Shown here piece by piece: positions 43,503 to 53,497 of a DNA stretch of 64,000 bases. The position numbers and the translations under genes are program-made. Origin of the DNA: Muribaculaceae bacterium (GTDB lineage Bacteria; Bacteroidota; Bacteroidia; Bacteroidales; Muribaculaceae). Under the pieces are notes generated by a model, which saw only the letters and a program-made list of their open reading frames with translations, was not told the origin of the DNA and searched no databases. Numbering within the stretch: position 1 is the stretch's first letter; each line of letters starts with the position of its first letter. Location: positions 1 to 64,000 of the forward strand of contig JAIDXM010000031.1 of the NCBI GenBank assembly GCA_029058745.1, in the 5' to 3' direction.

Positions 43503-44438
43503 ATGGCTCAGATAAATCTTAAAGGACTGGGAGTGGCGTTGGTCACGCCCTTTAAAAAAGACAAGTCAGTAGATTTCGATGCACTTCGTAGGATGGTGGA
43601 ATATGTAAACGAGGGTAACGCCAACTACATAGTAGTGCTTGGCACAACCGGTGAGACCCCGTCACTATTTCCCGAAGAAAAATACGAAATCAGGAAGACA
43701 ATTATCGAAACGAACGCCGGACGGCTACCTCTTGTTTTAGGAGTCGGCGGCAACAACACGATGTCAATCGTAAGTGAGCTTAAATCCGACGACTACTCCG
43801 GGTTTGAAGCCATACTGTCAGTGGTGCCTTATTATAACAAACCGTCGCAGGAGGGAATTTACAGACACTATGAGGCAATTGCCCAAGCTTCTCCCCTTCC
43901 CGTGATTCTGTATAATGTCCCGGGACGTACGGGGGTGAACATGACTGCGGCCACCACTCTATCGCTCGCTCGTGATTTCGATAATATCATTGGAGTGAAG
44001 GAGGCTTCGGGCAATTTCCTTCAGATTGAGGAAATCATAAAGAACAAGCCTGAACGATTTGACGTGATTTCCGGAGACGACAGCATCACATACCCTCTCA
44101 TGACGCTTGGTGCAGTAGGTGTCATTTCTGTAATCGGAAACGCCTTCCCTATGGAATTCGGGAGAATGGTCCGCCTCTGTCTCGAGGGCAGATTCCAGGA
44201 AGCGATGCCTATACATTTCAGGTTTAATGAATTGTTCAATCTCCTCTTCGTTGACGGAAACCCGGCAGGCGTGAAATGCACTCTGAATGCGCTCGGACTT
44301 ATTGAAAATGAACTAAGGCTTCCGCTCGTGCCCACAAGAATGAGCACCAACGAAAAGATACACCGACTCATCGACAGTCTCTACACTCCATCCGCAAGGG
44401 AAAAGGAATTGGGAATAAAGACCCCCAAATGTAACTGA
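43503..44438 (+). CDS. dapA: 4-hydroxy-tetrahydrodipicolinate synthase
   Basis: This enzyme condenses pyruvate with aspartate semialdehyde, the first step toward diaminopimelate and lysine. The frame is open much further upstream, but the ATG at 43503 gives MAQINLKGLGVALVTPFKKD, the true N-terminus of the family, and lies directly behind a -7 box. GTTGETPSLFPEEK holds the pyruvate-carboxylate site, YNVPGRTGVNM the catalytic Tyr, and IGVKEASGNF the Schiff-base Lys near 160. The 311 residues are close to the E. coli 292. dnaG begins 22 bp downstream. Confidence 0.95.
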   Translation: MAQINLKGLGVALVTPFKKDKSVDFDALRRMVEYVNEGNANYIVVLGTTGETPSLFPEEKYEIRKTIIETNAGRLPLVLGVGGNNTMSIVSELKSDDYSGFEAILSVVPYYNKPSQEGIYRHYEAIAQASPLPVILYNVPGRTGVNMTAATTLSLARDFDNIIGVKEASGNFLQIEEIIKNKPERFDVISGDDSITYPLMTLGAVGVISVIGNAFPMEFGRMVRLCLEGRFQEAMPIHFRFNELFNLLFVDGNPAGVKCTLNALGLIENELRLPLVPTRMSTNEKIHRLIDSLYTPSAREKELGIKTPKCN

Positions 44439-44460
44439 ATCCAATCTTTGCCGATAGCAA

Positions 44461-46722
44461 ATGATAGACAGGGCTACAGTTCAGAAGATTAAAGACACTG
44501 CCGATATTGTGGAGGTGGTAAGCGACTACGTGCATCTTGTGCGCAGGGGGGCAAACTATGTAGGATTGTGTCCTTTCCACAACGAGAAGACTCCGTCTTT
44601 CTCCGTCAACAAAGGAAGGAACTACTGCTATTGCTTCTCCTGCCACAAGGGCGGGTCTCCTGTCAATTTCATCATGGAGAAAGAGGGAATCTCATACCAT
44701 GACGCATTGATGCACCTCGCCAGGAAATATGGCATTAAGGTCGAAGAGAAGGAACTCACCAATGAAGAACGGGAAGCACAGAGCAGACGTGAGTCAATGT
44801 TCATTGCCAACGAATGGGCTATGCAATGGTTTGAGAATAATCTCACAGACACCCCTGAAGGACGTGACATAGGTTTGCAGTATCTATACGGACGTGGCGT
44901 GACCGAAGAAGCAATCAGACAATTCCACCTCGGATATGCCATCGACCGTGGCAACGCGCTTGTAGAGGCTTCCAGAAGAAAAGGGTTCAACATCGAGACT
45001 ATGAAAACACTCGGACTCGTCGGCACAAGCCAACAAGGGAATGATTACGACAGGTTCCGGGGCAGGGTGATATTTCCGATTCTAAACTCCTCCGGGAAGG
45101 TGATTGCGTTTGGAGGAAGAGACCTGAAGGGTGGACCCGCGAAATACATCAATTCACCGGAATCGGAACTGTATAGGAAAAGCAATGAACTGTACGGTAT
45201 GTATCAGGCTCGCTCCGCCATTGTAAAAGAAGACCGTTGTTTCCTTGTCGAGGGTTATCTTGACGTAATCGGGATGTGGCAGTCGGGATTAAAAAATGTG
45301 GTGGCTTCATCAGGCACAGCCCTTACAGATGGTCAAATCGCACTCATTCACCGGTTCACTAAGAATGTGACCCTGATATATGATGGCGACGCGGCAGGTA
45401 TAAAGGCTTCCCTAAGAGGAATCGACATGCTATTGTCACATCAGCTCGATGTCAAGGTTCTTCTGCTTCCGGATGGAGATGACCCGGATTCCTTCGCCCG
45501 CAAACATACTCCTGAGGAATTCCGGAATTATGTGAGTTCTCATGAAACAGACATCATTCGCTTCAAGACCCGTGTGCTTATGGACGAGGTGAACGATGAC
45601 CCTCAGCGTCGCGTGGAGGCAATAAGGAGTGTAGTCCAGTCGCTTGCCTGCATCCCTGACAAAGTGAAAAGAGACGTTTATATCCAGGAATGCAGCAGCA
45701 TTCTTGGTGTCAGCGAAGAGTCTGTTGGAAATGCCACAGCAAAAGCCCGGTCTGTAATTGTCGATCAACTCAGGAAGCAACGCCGTCTCCGTGAACTTAA
45801 CAATGATATTGAGTCTGGAAGAATCGCACCTACCTCTCCTGACAGCCTTCGTGCATCAATCAGTGATTCGCCGACCGGGTATGCGCCTCAGATGCCTGAT
45901 AGCAACCGTGACCATAATGCAATCTCGGGATTAGGGACGACATCTGATAACAACCCTTTGCGTCCGCTTGAATGGGAAGTGATTGAATACTGCATCCGTT
46001 ATGGATTCCTTGAATTTTGTGAAATAGAGGATGAAAACGGACAAAAGCATCCCCTCTCAGTGGTAGAGTTTGTAGAAGAGGAATTGAATGCCGACAACAT
46101 CTCTTTTTCTGTTGCCGAGTTCTCAATGATTTTTGCACTTCTCAAACAGCTTCACGAGGTATTCATACAAGACCTGGATAACTTTTCAGACACACTACAA
46201 CCCGAAAAAGAGAAAATGTTCAATGATGGCGTGGCGCAAATTGCCGCTCGTCAGTTGTCCATTTCTGAGATTGAACGCGAGGAAAGGATGCTCGGGGAGA
46301 GAGTTGCAGAATGGGAGCGAGAGAAAATCCTGGAATATTCAAGGACATATCCCGCGAAGGTTTTCGCAAGCCATGAAAACGACACTGTACGACGGCTGAC
46401 AACGGAGGCAATCCGTGAGAGGCATCAGCTCAGCCAGATATATTCTCGTGAACGGCCTGTGGAAAAAGAGGAGGACAAGCTTTTCAGCCTGCTCCCCACC
46501 GCGATAACTGTATTGAAAAACGGAATACTCGACATGCAGTTGAATTCCCTGTTCCGTCAGTTCAGGGAGATTGCAGGGAAAGGTATGTCTGATGAGGAGA
46601 GAGCCATGCAGGCTCGTCTCGCGGAATTGATAAAGATGAGGAGTGAGGTTGCAAAAAATATCGGCGACAGAATAATCTGTCCTGATAAATCAAAGTCTCG
46701 TGTCGTTCGTATCAACCGATAG
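44461..46722 (+). CDS. dnaG: DNA primase
   Basis: This protein makes RNA primers at the replication fork. The 753 residues are longer than in E. coli (581). The N-terminal zinc ribbon is seen in CPFHNEKTPSFSVNKGR and CYCFSC (Cys40, His43, Cys61, Cys64 type). The catalytic core has FRGRVIFPI, the Toprim segment CFLVEGYLDVIGMWQSG, and LIYDGDAAGIKASLRG with the metal-binding Asp residues. The C-terminal 250 residues are charged and helical, as expected for the helicase-binding part, and include a low-complexity linker. Confidence 0.96.
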   Translation: MIDRATVQKIKDTADIVEVVSDYVHLVRRGANYVGLCPFHNEKTPSFSVNKGRNYCYCFSCHKGGSPVNFIMEKEGISYHDALMHLARKYGIKVEEKELTNEEREAQSRRESMFIANEWAMQWFENNLTDTPEGRDIGLQYLYGRGVTEEAIRQFHLGYAIDRGNALVEASRRKGFNIETMKTLGLVGTSQQGNDYDRFRGRVIFPILNSSGKVIAFGGRDLKGGPAKYINSPESELYRKSNELYGMYQARSAIVKEDRCFLVEGYLDVIGMWQSGLKNVVASSGTALTDGQIALIHRFTKNVTLIYDGDAAGIKASLRGIDMLLSHQLDVKVLLLPDGDDPDSFARKHTPEEFRNYVSSHETDIIRFKTRVLMDEVNDDPQRRVEAIRSVVQSLACIPDKVKRDVYIQECSSILGVSEESVGNATAKARSVIVDQLRKQRRLRELNNDIESGRIAPTSPDSLRASISDSPTGYAPQMPDSNRDHNAISGLGTTSDNNPLRPLEWEVIEYCIRYGFLEFCEIEDENGQKHPLSVVEFVEEELNADNISFSVAEFSMIFALLKQLHEVFIQDLDNFSDTLQPEKEKMFNDGVAQIAARQLSISEIEREERMLGERVAEWEREKILEYSRTYPAKVFASHENDTVRRLTTEAIRERHQLSQIYSRERPVEKEEDKLFSLLPTAITVLKNGILDMQLNSLFRQFREIAGKGMSDEERAMQARLAELIKMRSEVAKNIGDRIICPDKSKSRVVRINR

Positions 46723-46864
46723 TGGAATCATGAAACTATCTCCTTTTCATTGCGTCTAATCTAAAAAATGGATTTTCTCCACTTCTCGTGAAGGCCGTTT
46801 GATTTCCATGTGAACTGATTGCATTCCATAAATAGAAAACCCACCATTTAACTACAAATCAAAA

Positions 46865-47851
46865 ATGAATATACTTGAAATAGAAGGCCTTGTCAAGAAC
46901 TACGCTTCAACCAAAGCTCTCGACAATGTCAGTTTCTCTGTCGCGAAAGGAGAGATTTGCGGATTGCTGGGTCCGAACGGCGCCGGCAAGACCACACTCC
47001 TGCGAATAATAAACAGTCTTCTTGTCAGTGACGCAGGCTCTGTCATGATTAATGGTATCCCGGCATCTCTCAAAGCGGGTAGGCATATCGGATACATGCC
47101 TGAGGAACGTGGCCTTTATGAAAAAATGAGAGTGGAGGACCAGATAATGTACTTCGGGCAACTCAAAGGTGGCGAAAAAGGCCGACTGCGTGAAGTCATG
47201 AACGAATATATGGACATATTCAATCTGACAGGACAGGGACGACGCATGGTGAAGGAACTTTCAAAAGGAAACCAGCAGAAAGTCCAGATTATATCCACTC
47301 TGGTACATGAACCCGACCTCGTGATTCTTGACGAGCCGTTCAGCGGCTTCGACCCGATAAACGGGGCATTGCTGCAGGATCTTATTACAAGGCTTAGTGA
47401 AAAAGGGGCAACCATTATGCTGTCTTCACACAATATGCCCGCAATCGAGGAGATGTGTTCATCAATCGCTCTGATAAATCATGGGTGTCTTCTTGTGAAA
47501 GGCGAGATAACCGAAATCAAGGAGAGCCACAAGACATCGCAATTCTTACTGACAACCAGAAATCCCCTTTCCATTCCTCTGCTCCTTGACAGCGGGTGCC
47601 TTCTGGAAGCTAAACCGACCGAATGTATCAAAGGACGGAGGGGATATGCCTATCTGCTCCGGAAAACCGACAAGGCAAAGAATATAGACCTTCTTCAGGC
47701 CGTGGCGTTACAGGGAGAGATACTGCATTTCGAGGAAAAATTACCTTCCCTACGCGATATTTTCCTAAGTTACACCACAGGCACATCTATATCGCATGTC
47801 GGTAATGCATCTCCGGCAATTGTGGGAAACAGCGTGATGTGTGAGAATTGA
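46865..47851 (+). CDS. ABC transporter ATP-binding protein, NatA-like
   Basis: This 328-residue ATPase has Walker A GPNGAGKTT near residue 39, signature LSKGNQQKVQ, Walker B LVILDEPFSGFDP and the switch His in MLSSHNM. The C-terminal 100 residues form a DUF4162-like domain, which is typical of NatA and related export ATPases. Those systems export sodium ions or unknown compounds. It pairs with the adjacent permease gene, whose frame overlaps the end of this one. No promoter of the usual type was seen in the 142-bp gap after dnaG. Confidence 0.88.
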   Translation: MNILEIEGLVKNYASTKALDNVSFSVAKGEICGLLGPNGAGKTTLLRIINSLLVSDAGSVMINGIPASLKAGRHIGYMPEERGLYEKMRVEDQIMYFGQLKGGEKGRLREVMNEYMDIFNLTGQGRRMVKELSKGNQQKVQIISTLVHEPDLVILDEPFSGFDPINGALLQDLITRLSEKGATIMLSSHNMPAIEEMCSSIALINHGCLLVKGEITEIKESHKTSQFLLTTRNPLSIPLLLDSGCLLEAKPTECIKGRRGYAYLLRKTDKAKNIDLLQAVALQGEILHFEEKLPSLRDIFLSYTTGTSISHVGNASPAIVGNSVMCEN

Positions 47852-47888
47852 ATCCATTAAACGTAACGCGACAAACAATAAGACCAAT

Positions 47889-48794
47889 ATGAGCCAATTA
47901 TCTTTGATAATAAAAACAGAATATCAAACCGATGTAAAATCAAAAGGGTTTTGGATAAGCACTATCCTTGTGCCTGTAATCATGATTCTTTTCGGGGCTG
48001 TATTCGGATATCTCATGAAGGATGCGGATACTTTCATGACAATGTCTGAAAGCCTCAACACTACCCCCGACCCGGAGACCATGACTCCTGCCAAGGTGGC
48101 GGGTATGCTTATGGGAATGTTTCTCACGTTCTTCCTGATGATTTACGGCGCCATGATTTTCAATAAGGTAAAGACTGAGAAATGCAACCGCATTATGGAA
48201 ATTCTTTCAACATGTGTAGATGGCCGCACAATGATGCTCGCCAAAATTATTGCAGTCGGACTTCTTGGTCTGACCCAGCTGATTGCCTGGGGTGCGATTG
48301 TCATTCTGATAATGACTGTCGTATTCATGGTGTTTCCATTCGCGGTGCCTTGGGATATCCTCATGAATCCGAAACTCTATCTCGCGTTCGCCTATATGGT
48401 GTTATACTTCATTGGCGGATATGTCCTTTTCGGATCCCTTTACGCCGCATGCGGTGCCATAACAGACAAGGACAATGAGAATCAAGCCTACATGACTGTT
48501 ATAACATTCATACTGCTCGGAGCGTTCTACATAGGACAATACGCAGTAGATCACGGAGCATCCGCATTTGCAACAGCATGCAACTATATTCCTTTTACAT
48601 CTCCTACCGTGGGCACTATCAACGCAATTTCTGGAGTGTCTCCATTGTGGCAGACATTATTGTCTATCGTCATTTTATATGCCGGCGCAGCAGTTTGTGT
48701 GGTCTTTGCGGGAAAGCTCTATCGCTCATCCATGCTTCTCAAAGGGAAGCAATTCTCCCCAAAGGATATAATCACATTCATCCGCACTTCCTGA
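47889..48794 (+). CDS. ABC-2 permease, NatB-like
   Basis: The ATG at 47889 gives MSQLSLIIKTEYQTDVKSKGFWISTILVPV, the normal N-terminus of NatB-type permeases; a longer reading would need a GTG at 47841 inside the ATPase gene. The 301-residue protein has a first helix (STILVPVIMILFGAVFGYLM), a short external loop with TTPDPETMTPAKVAG, and five further helices, including FLTFFLMIYGAMIFNKVKTEK and VVFMVFPFAVPWDIL. RIMEILSTCVDGRTMMLAKI is a conserved cytoplasmic segment of the family. The substrate is not known. Confidence 0.85.
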   Translation: MSQLSLIIKTEYQTDVKSKGFWISTILVPVIMILFGAVFGYLMKDADTFMTMSESLNTTPDPETMTPAKVAGMLMGMFLTFFLMIYGAMIFNKVKTEKCNRIMEILSTCVDGRTMMLAKIIAVGLLGLTQLIAWGAIVILIMTVVFMVFPFAVPWDILMNPKLYLAFAYMVLYFIGGYVLFGSLYAACGAITDKDNENQAYMTVITFILLGAFYIGQYAVDHGASAFATACNYIPFTSPTVGTINAISGVSPLWQTLLSIVILYAGAAVCVVFAGKLYRSSMLLKGKQFSPKDIITFIRTS

Positions 48795-48806
48795 CACAAG
48801 GCGTAG

Positions 48807-48852
48807 CGAATTAAAAAGAGCTGGAGATTAATTTCCAGCTCTTTTTAATTCG
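48807..48852. terminator. Bidirectional terminator between the NatAB-like operon and miaA
   Basis: A 19-bp perfect stem (48807-48825 with 48834-48852) with an 8-nt loop carries AAAAAG/CTTTTT runs that give T-tracts in both directions. It sits between two converging genes. Confidence 0.88.
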
Positions 48853-48859
48853 TTTCGTC

Positions 48860-49783
48860 TCATTTGTATTCGTCCATCAGCGATTTCACCTCTGCAATAA
48901 ATTCGTCTTTTGGAAGATCATATGGAAGCCAGTGTATCTTGAATCCTCTCTTCTCCATACCTCTGAACCAGGTCATCTGGCGCTTTGCAAACTGATGAAT
49001 CGCAATTTCAAGTTGCCCTCTCATCTCATCATACGACAGTCTCCCTGTCACATGTAATGTTAGATATTTATATTCAAGTCCGTAATATATGAGATCTTCG
49101 GGTTCCACTCCAGAGTCTATAAGAGTCCTGACCTCATCCACCATTCCTTGTCCAAGACGCCGGTCAAGACGTTCTGTAATCCTCGCCCTCCTATGTTCCC
49201 TTGGAATATCCACGCCTATTATCAGACTGTTCATGGGAGTTGACACTCTTCTGTCGGCCTTTACGGCCTCCTCCCTATTTGAAGCATAATATGACTCGAT
49301 TTCAATTGCCCTTATGGCCCGCTTCACGCTGTCAACATCTGTCACATTATGCAAATTCTTGTACCCTTTAAGAATCGTGGTAAGCTCATCAAGCGTCTTT
49401 CCGCTTAAAGACTCTCTCAGCTCCTTATTCTCTGGCACGTCTGGCAACACGATTCCACTTAGGGCACTCTCCACATACATCCCGGTGCCTCCACACAATA
49501 TAGGGAGCCTGCCCTTGCTGGTTATCACGCCATATGCCTCTCTGAAATCCCTCAGATAACGATGCAGATTGTATTTTTCTCCGGCATCACAAATGTCAAT
49601 CATATGATATGGCACTTCGCCATACTCCTCAAGATCCTTGCCGGTCCCGAGATCCATACCCCGGTAAACCTGACGTGAATCTCCACTTATTATCTCACCT
49701 TTGAAAGCTTCGGCAAGATCCACCGCACGCCCAGTCTTGCCGGATGCGGTAGGGCCTACAATCGTAAGAATGTCTATCTCCAT
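48860..49783 (-). CDS. miaA: tRNA dimethylallyltransferase
   Basis: This enzyme transfers a dimethylallyl group to A37 of tRNAs that read codons starting with U. The ATG at 49783 gives MEIDILTIVGPTASGKT with the P-loop at the N-terminus, as in the family; the upstream ATG would add 14 residues inside the preceding gene. SGDSRQVYRGMDLGTGK, YHMIDICDAGEKYNL and LCGGTGMYVESALSG are the other standard motifs. The 307-residue length is normal. It overlaps the end of the upstream membrane protein gene by 10 bp. Confidence 0.95.
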   Translation of the reverse strand: MEIDILTIVGPTASGKTGRAVDLAEAFKGEIISGDSRQVYRGMDLGTGKDLEEYGEVPYHMIDICDAGEKYNLHRYLRDFREAYGVITSKGRLPILCGGTGMYVESALSGIVLPDVPENKELRESLSGKTLDELTTILKGYKNLHNVTDVDSVKRAIRAIEIESYYASNREEAVKADRRVSTPMNSLIIGVDIPREHRRARITERLDRRLGQGMVDEVRTLIDSGVEPEDLIYYGLEYKYLTLHVTGRLSYDEMRGQLEIAIHQFAKRQMTWFRGMEKRGFKIHWLPYDLPKDEFIAEVKSLMDEYK

Positions 49784-51180
49784 GAATTCTTGCTTTTGTT
49801 TTGTCCTCCGGCTATTCTGCGCCATCTGCGTTTAATCCCATAAAACGGAGTGTCGGAATTGAACATGGAGATTCTTATCCACTTATCATCCTGGAAATCC
49901 AGGTTTGACTTCCTTACATCTATCAGATTGAACGACGGATTATAGAATTTTATTTTTGATTTCCGGTAGCCGTTCTCGTCAAAGATTTTCTCTGTCAACA
50001 TTATGGTTGCCAGACGGGTCGTGTCGGTCACAGATATCGAGGAGAGCCTGCCCGGATTGTTCGAATACAGGTATTTTATCTTCTCATAGTCCATCCACTC
50101 TCCATCGGTATTCATTTCCTTATAATCCTCTATGTCTCCGTCAAGAAAATAGAAATATCTAAGTATGCTGTGATTACTGATATCTATCGACTTCCTGCCA
50201 TAGAAAAACCTTAATTCCCCATCATAGCCCGTCATCCGCTTGATTACCCTCTTAATCTCCGCAATCCCGATTCCATTCACGGAACGCTTCGTGAAAAACG
50301 GAGTGTCTATGATTTCCCGGTATGGGGCTCGCGGATCCACAGCGTGTGTGTCAACATATATATGGTTTCCGCATATCACATAAAAACGCAGGTAAGTCTT
50401 TGCGGTGATGTCCTGAAGTTCTTCCGGCATGATAATCTCATTATTCTCTTTCAAATCCAAAAACAGATTGTAATATCTCGCTATGAAATATACCTCGTCA
50501 AGAATCACGAGAATGATGGTCAACCATGTAAACATATACCAATCCCTTGCATTGATATTGATGTTGACATAGAAAATGAGGTAATACCCCCACACCAAGA
50601 AAGAAAGCAACCCAAATATAATCATCAGATTGCGCAACTGGAAATGAGACTCATGTCTGAACACTCCGGCAAGCGCGCTGTTGTCCATTGATTCGCCATG
50701 ATGCAATCTGCATTCCATACATATATGCAGATGGCTCCTCCTCAAATACATAAACGTAAATGTCAGGAAGCATACCGGATTCATAAGAAGAGAAGGTATA
50801 TAGGGGTCATTGAAGAATACAAACTCCAATGGAATTGTCTTGACACCCCATGAATACATCACATTCAGCAGGATACTCACAAAAGAATACAGCACCAATG
50901 AATACAGCATCCCATAGGGTACAATCATGCATGAGTTGTCGCGTTTCGCTCTCGCCTCGAAAACATATGTATATAAAAACGCAGCCGCTATCAGAGACGC
51001 TACCGGCGAGAGATAGTACGGCAACAACTTGCTGGCGGTCATCATGGCGATGACTGTAACCATGGCTACCGTAAGGTTTTTCCAAAGCTTATATAATCGG
51101 GTACTGTTGACTTTTCCGAGTTCCTCCATGTCTGTCAGGTCTTTGTTCAATAAGCCGTACAAATCAAACAACCCTTGCAT
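49774..51180 (-). CDS. Membrane protein of unknown function
   Basis: I do not recognise this 468-residue protein. It has about six hydrophobic segments in its first 235 residues (for example LTVAMVTVIAMMTASKLLPYYL, MLYSLVLYSFVSILLNVMY and LLSFLVWGYYLIFYV). Between helices 4 and 5 there is a CMECRLHHG segment with C-x2-C and two His that could bind metal, in an otherwise Cys-poor protein. The C-terminal 220 residues are soluble and mixed alpha/beta, with GIAEIKRVIKRMTGYDGELRFFYG and a Tyr-rich region. It is tightly followed by miaA and lies 67 bp after the DPP IV gene. Confidence 0.75.
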   Translation of the reverse strand: MQGLFDLYGLLNKDLTDMEELGKVNSTRLYKLWKNLTVAMVTVIAMMTASKLLPYYLSPVASLIAAAFLYTYVFEARAKRDNSCMIVPYGMLYSLVLYSFVSILLNVMYSWGVKTIPLEFVFFNDPYIPSLLMNPVCFLTFTFMYLRRSHLHICMECRLHHGESMDNSALAGVFRHESHFQLRNLMIIFGLLSFLVWGYYLIFYVNININARDWYMFTWLTIILVILDEVYFIARYYNLFLDLKENNEIIMPEELQDITAKTYLRFYVICGNHIYVDTHAVDPRAPYREIIDTPFFTKRSVNGIGIAEIKRVIKRMTGYDGELRFFYGRKSIDISNHSILRYFYFLDGDIEDYKEMNTDGEWMDYEKIKYLYSNNPGRLSSISVTDTTRLATIMLTEKIFDENGYRKSKIKFYNPSFNLIDVRKSNLDFQDDKWIRISMFNSDTPFYGIKRRWRRIAGGQNKSKNSWR

Positions 51181-51247
51181 GTCTGCAAGGTAAATAAATA
51201 AATTTCTGTTTTAGTTTGAACAGCCCTTTTAGTTATAACAATCGAAA

Positions 51248-53434
51248 TTATAAATTGGAGTTCAAAAAATCAAGAATTTTTCGAAAAAGTTGCACACGGG
51301 CATTACACATCCCCAAGCTATGCTCAAATCCAGCATATGCCATCATATCAAACAGCTTTCCCTCAGAATTCATTTTAGATGCGTATTTCAGTGTGTTATA
51401 GAAATGTACGTTGTCATCGCTCGTTCCTGACATTATAAGAAGCCGTCCCTTCACCCCAGACGTATATCGCATAGCCGAAGACATCTCATATCCACTTCGG
51501 TTCTGACCGGGGGTCAACATATACCGCTCCGTATATACATTGTCGTAAAAACGCCAGTCTGTCACCGGGGCCATTGACACTCCGGCTTTAAATGGGGAAT
51601 CCGACGCGCCAAGTTCCATCAGCGTCATATAGCCGCCATAGCTCCATCCGAAACATGCAAGTCTTGCAGAATCGACATATGGCAATGAGGCGAAATACCG
51701 CGCTCCGGCTATCTGGTCGAGAGTCTCGAGCTGTCCAAGTCTTTTATACACGCTGTTGGCCCACTTTCTTGAACGGTTGCCGGTGCCTCGGCCATCCACA
51801 CATGCCACAACATAACCCTGCGAAGCAATGTAGAATATCCCCTCCATACGCCATCGGTTGAGCACCTGCTGCGAATCGGGACCATTATACTGATACATCA
51901 GCAAAGGATACTTCTTAGAGGGGTCGAAACCTGACGGCTTGATAATATAGGCATCCATATCCTCCCCTTCCGCATTCTTCACTTTAAGAAACTCCATGCG
52001 CGGCGCATCGGCATATTTCGCCATATATCCCTTGTTAAGTTCAAGGTCATGGAGCTTCACTCCTTTTGAACTGCATATGCTATACTGCGGAGCCTGACTC
52101 GCGCTGCTATATGTCATGACATAATAGGAATGATTGCCACTGAAATCAGCAGAAGCCGTTCCCTCCTCGTCGTTTAGCAGTCTCATGACCCCATTTGAGT
52201 CAACTGTAGCGATATTACGATTAATCGCCCCAAGAGATGTGGTCTGCATGTAATAGGCTCCTGTCGTACTGTTCTGGCCATAATAGGCTGTGACATTGAA
52301 ATCACCCTTTGTTATCTGGCGCCGCAACGCCCCGCTGTAGTCATAACGGTAGAGATGACGGTAGCCCGACTTCTCACTCGCGATAACAAACCCGCTCTTG
52401 TCATAATCCACCATCTGGTATGACTGAGGGCTTAGCCAGGCATCCGAAGATTCTGTATAAATCTGCTTCCCTACCGTCGATAGAGGATTGACACTGAACA
52501 GTCGCAGATGATTCTGGTCATGGTTAAGTACCATCACCATAAGACGGTTTCCATCTTCACCCCCGAATTCTATCGACGGGACATAGTCCGTGGATGTTAT
52601 CGGCAAATCCATCTTCTTTATCACCCGATTGTCTAAATCGTATGCGTTGACGCTTACAACTGCATTAGGATAGCCGGCAAGCGGATACTTATATTTATAC
52701 GACGATGGATACACGTCCTCCTCCGGATTGCCGTCACAATAGCTCCTGTAATTGTCGAACGAGTACTCCGGCACATCTGTCTCATCGAAACGAATGAAAG
52801 CAAGCACATTGTCATCCCCACTCCATCTCATGGAGCTGACCATGCCGAATTCCTCTTCATAACTCCAGTCGGGACTTCCGTTTATAACCTTGTTCTTGGC
52901 ACCGTCCTTTGTTATCTGGTTGTCAGTGCCATAGTCAAGACTGGAAATGAAAATATTGTTATCGCGTTCATATGCCACAAAACGACCGTCATGGGAAATC
53001 GTGGCGGCACGCTGCGCCCCTTTGGAGCTTACGCGTTTCACCGTGGACCGCATGATATCATATACATAATATTCTGCTGTGAAACTATGACGATAGATTT
53101 TCCGACTGTCATTCCAAAGCAGCAACTTACGTCCGTTGGCACTCAGCTCATACCCTTCAAACTCAGAGATCTTCAGATCTCCTTTCTGGCCGTCTATACT
53201 GAACAAGACTCCGGTCTTCTTCCCGGTCTTGTAGCTGTAAATGTCGATGCTCCGATGGTCTTCGCTGACGGCAGCATAACTTTCTCCGTCTGGCAATGGC
53301 GTCACGTCCTTTATCCTTGCCGGAGCACTTACCGACAAATCACAATAGTCCTCTACAGTAAGAGGATATGCGGATATGCCGGTTCCCGAGAGAGCGAGAA
53401 CCGACATTATCACTATAGCGTTTTTTTTTCTCAT
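51248..53434 (-). CDS. Dipeptidyl peptidase IV (S9B family), exported
   Basis: This 728-residue serine protease removes X-Pro or X-Ala dipeptides from peptide N-termini, probably in the periplasm. It begins with a signal peptide (NAIVIMSVLALSGTGISAYP). The N-terminal half is an eight-bladed propeller-type domain, with the DPP IV Glu motif in DWSYEEEFGM. The C-terminal alpha/beta hydrolase has the nucleophile Ser598 in FGWSYGGYM, the Asp in GTSDDNVHFYN and the His in GFEHSLGM. Such enzymes let gut Bacteroidales use proline-rich host and diet proteins. It lies 63 bp after proS. Confidence 0.93.
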   Translation of the reverse strand: MRKKNAIVIMSVLALSGTGISAYPLTVEDYCDLSVSAPARIKDVTPLPDGESYAAVSEDHRSIDIYSYKTGKKTGVLFSIDGQKGDLKISEFEGYELSANGRKLLLWNDSRKIYRHSFTAEYYVYDIMRSTVKRVSSKGAQRAATISHDGRFVAYERDNNIFISSLDYGTDNQITKDGAKNKVINGSPDWSYEEEFGMVSSMRWSGDDNVLAFIRFDETDVPEYSFDNYRSYCDGNPEEDVYPSSYKYKYPLAGYPNAVVSVNAYDLDNRVIKKMDLPITSTDYVPSIEFGGEDGNRLMVMVLNHDQNHLRLFSVNPLSTVGKQIYTESSDAWLSPQSYQMVDYDKSGFVIASEKSGYRHLYRYDYSGALRRQITKGDFNVTAYYGQNSTTGAYYMQTTSLGAINRNIATVDSNGVMRLLNDEEGTASADFSGNHSYYVMTYSSASQAPQYSICSSKGVKLHDLELNKGYMAKYADAPRMEFLKVKNAEGEDMDAYIIKPSGFDPSKKYPLLMYQYNGPDSQQVLNRWRMEGIFYIASQGYVVACVDGRGTGNRSRKWANSVYKRLGQLETLDQIAGARYFASLPYVDSARLACFGWSYGGYMTLMELGASDSPFKAGVSMAPVTDWRFYDNVYTERYMLTPGQNRSGYEMSSAMRYTSGVKGRLLIMSGTSDDNVHFYNTLKYASKMNSEGKLFDMMAYAGFEHSLGMCNARVQLFRKILDFLNSNL

Positions 53435-53497
53435 GAACGGATAATATTTTTTCGCTTTGGAGACACCCCCTCTGCAAATGAAGTTGTCACCCAGGCA

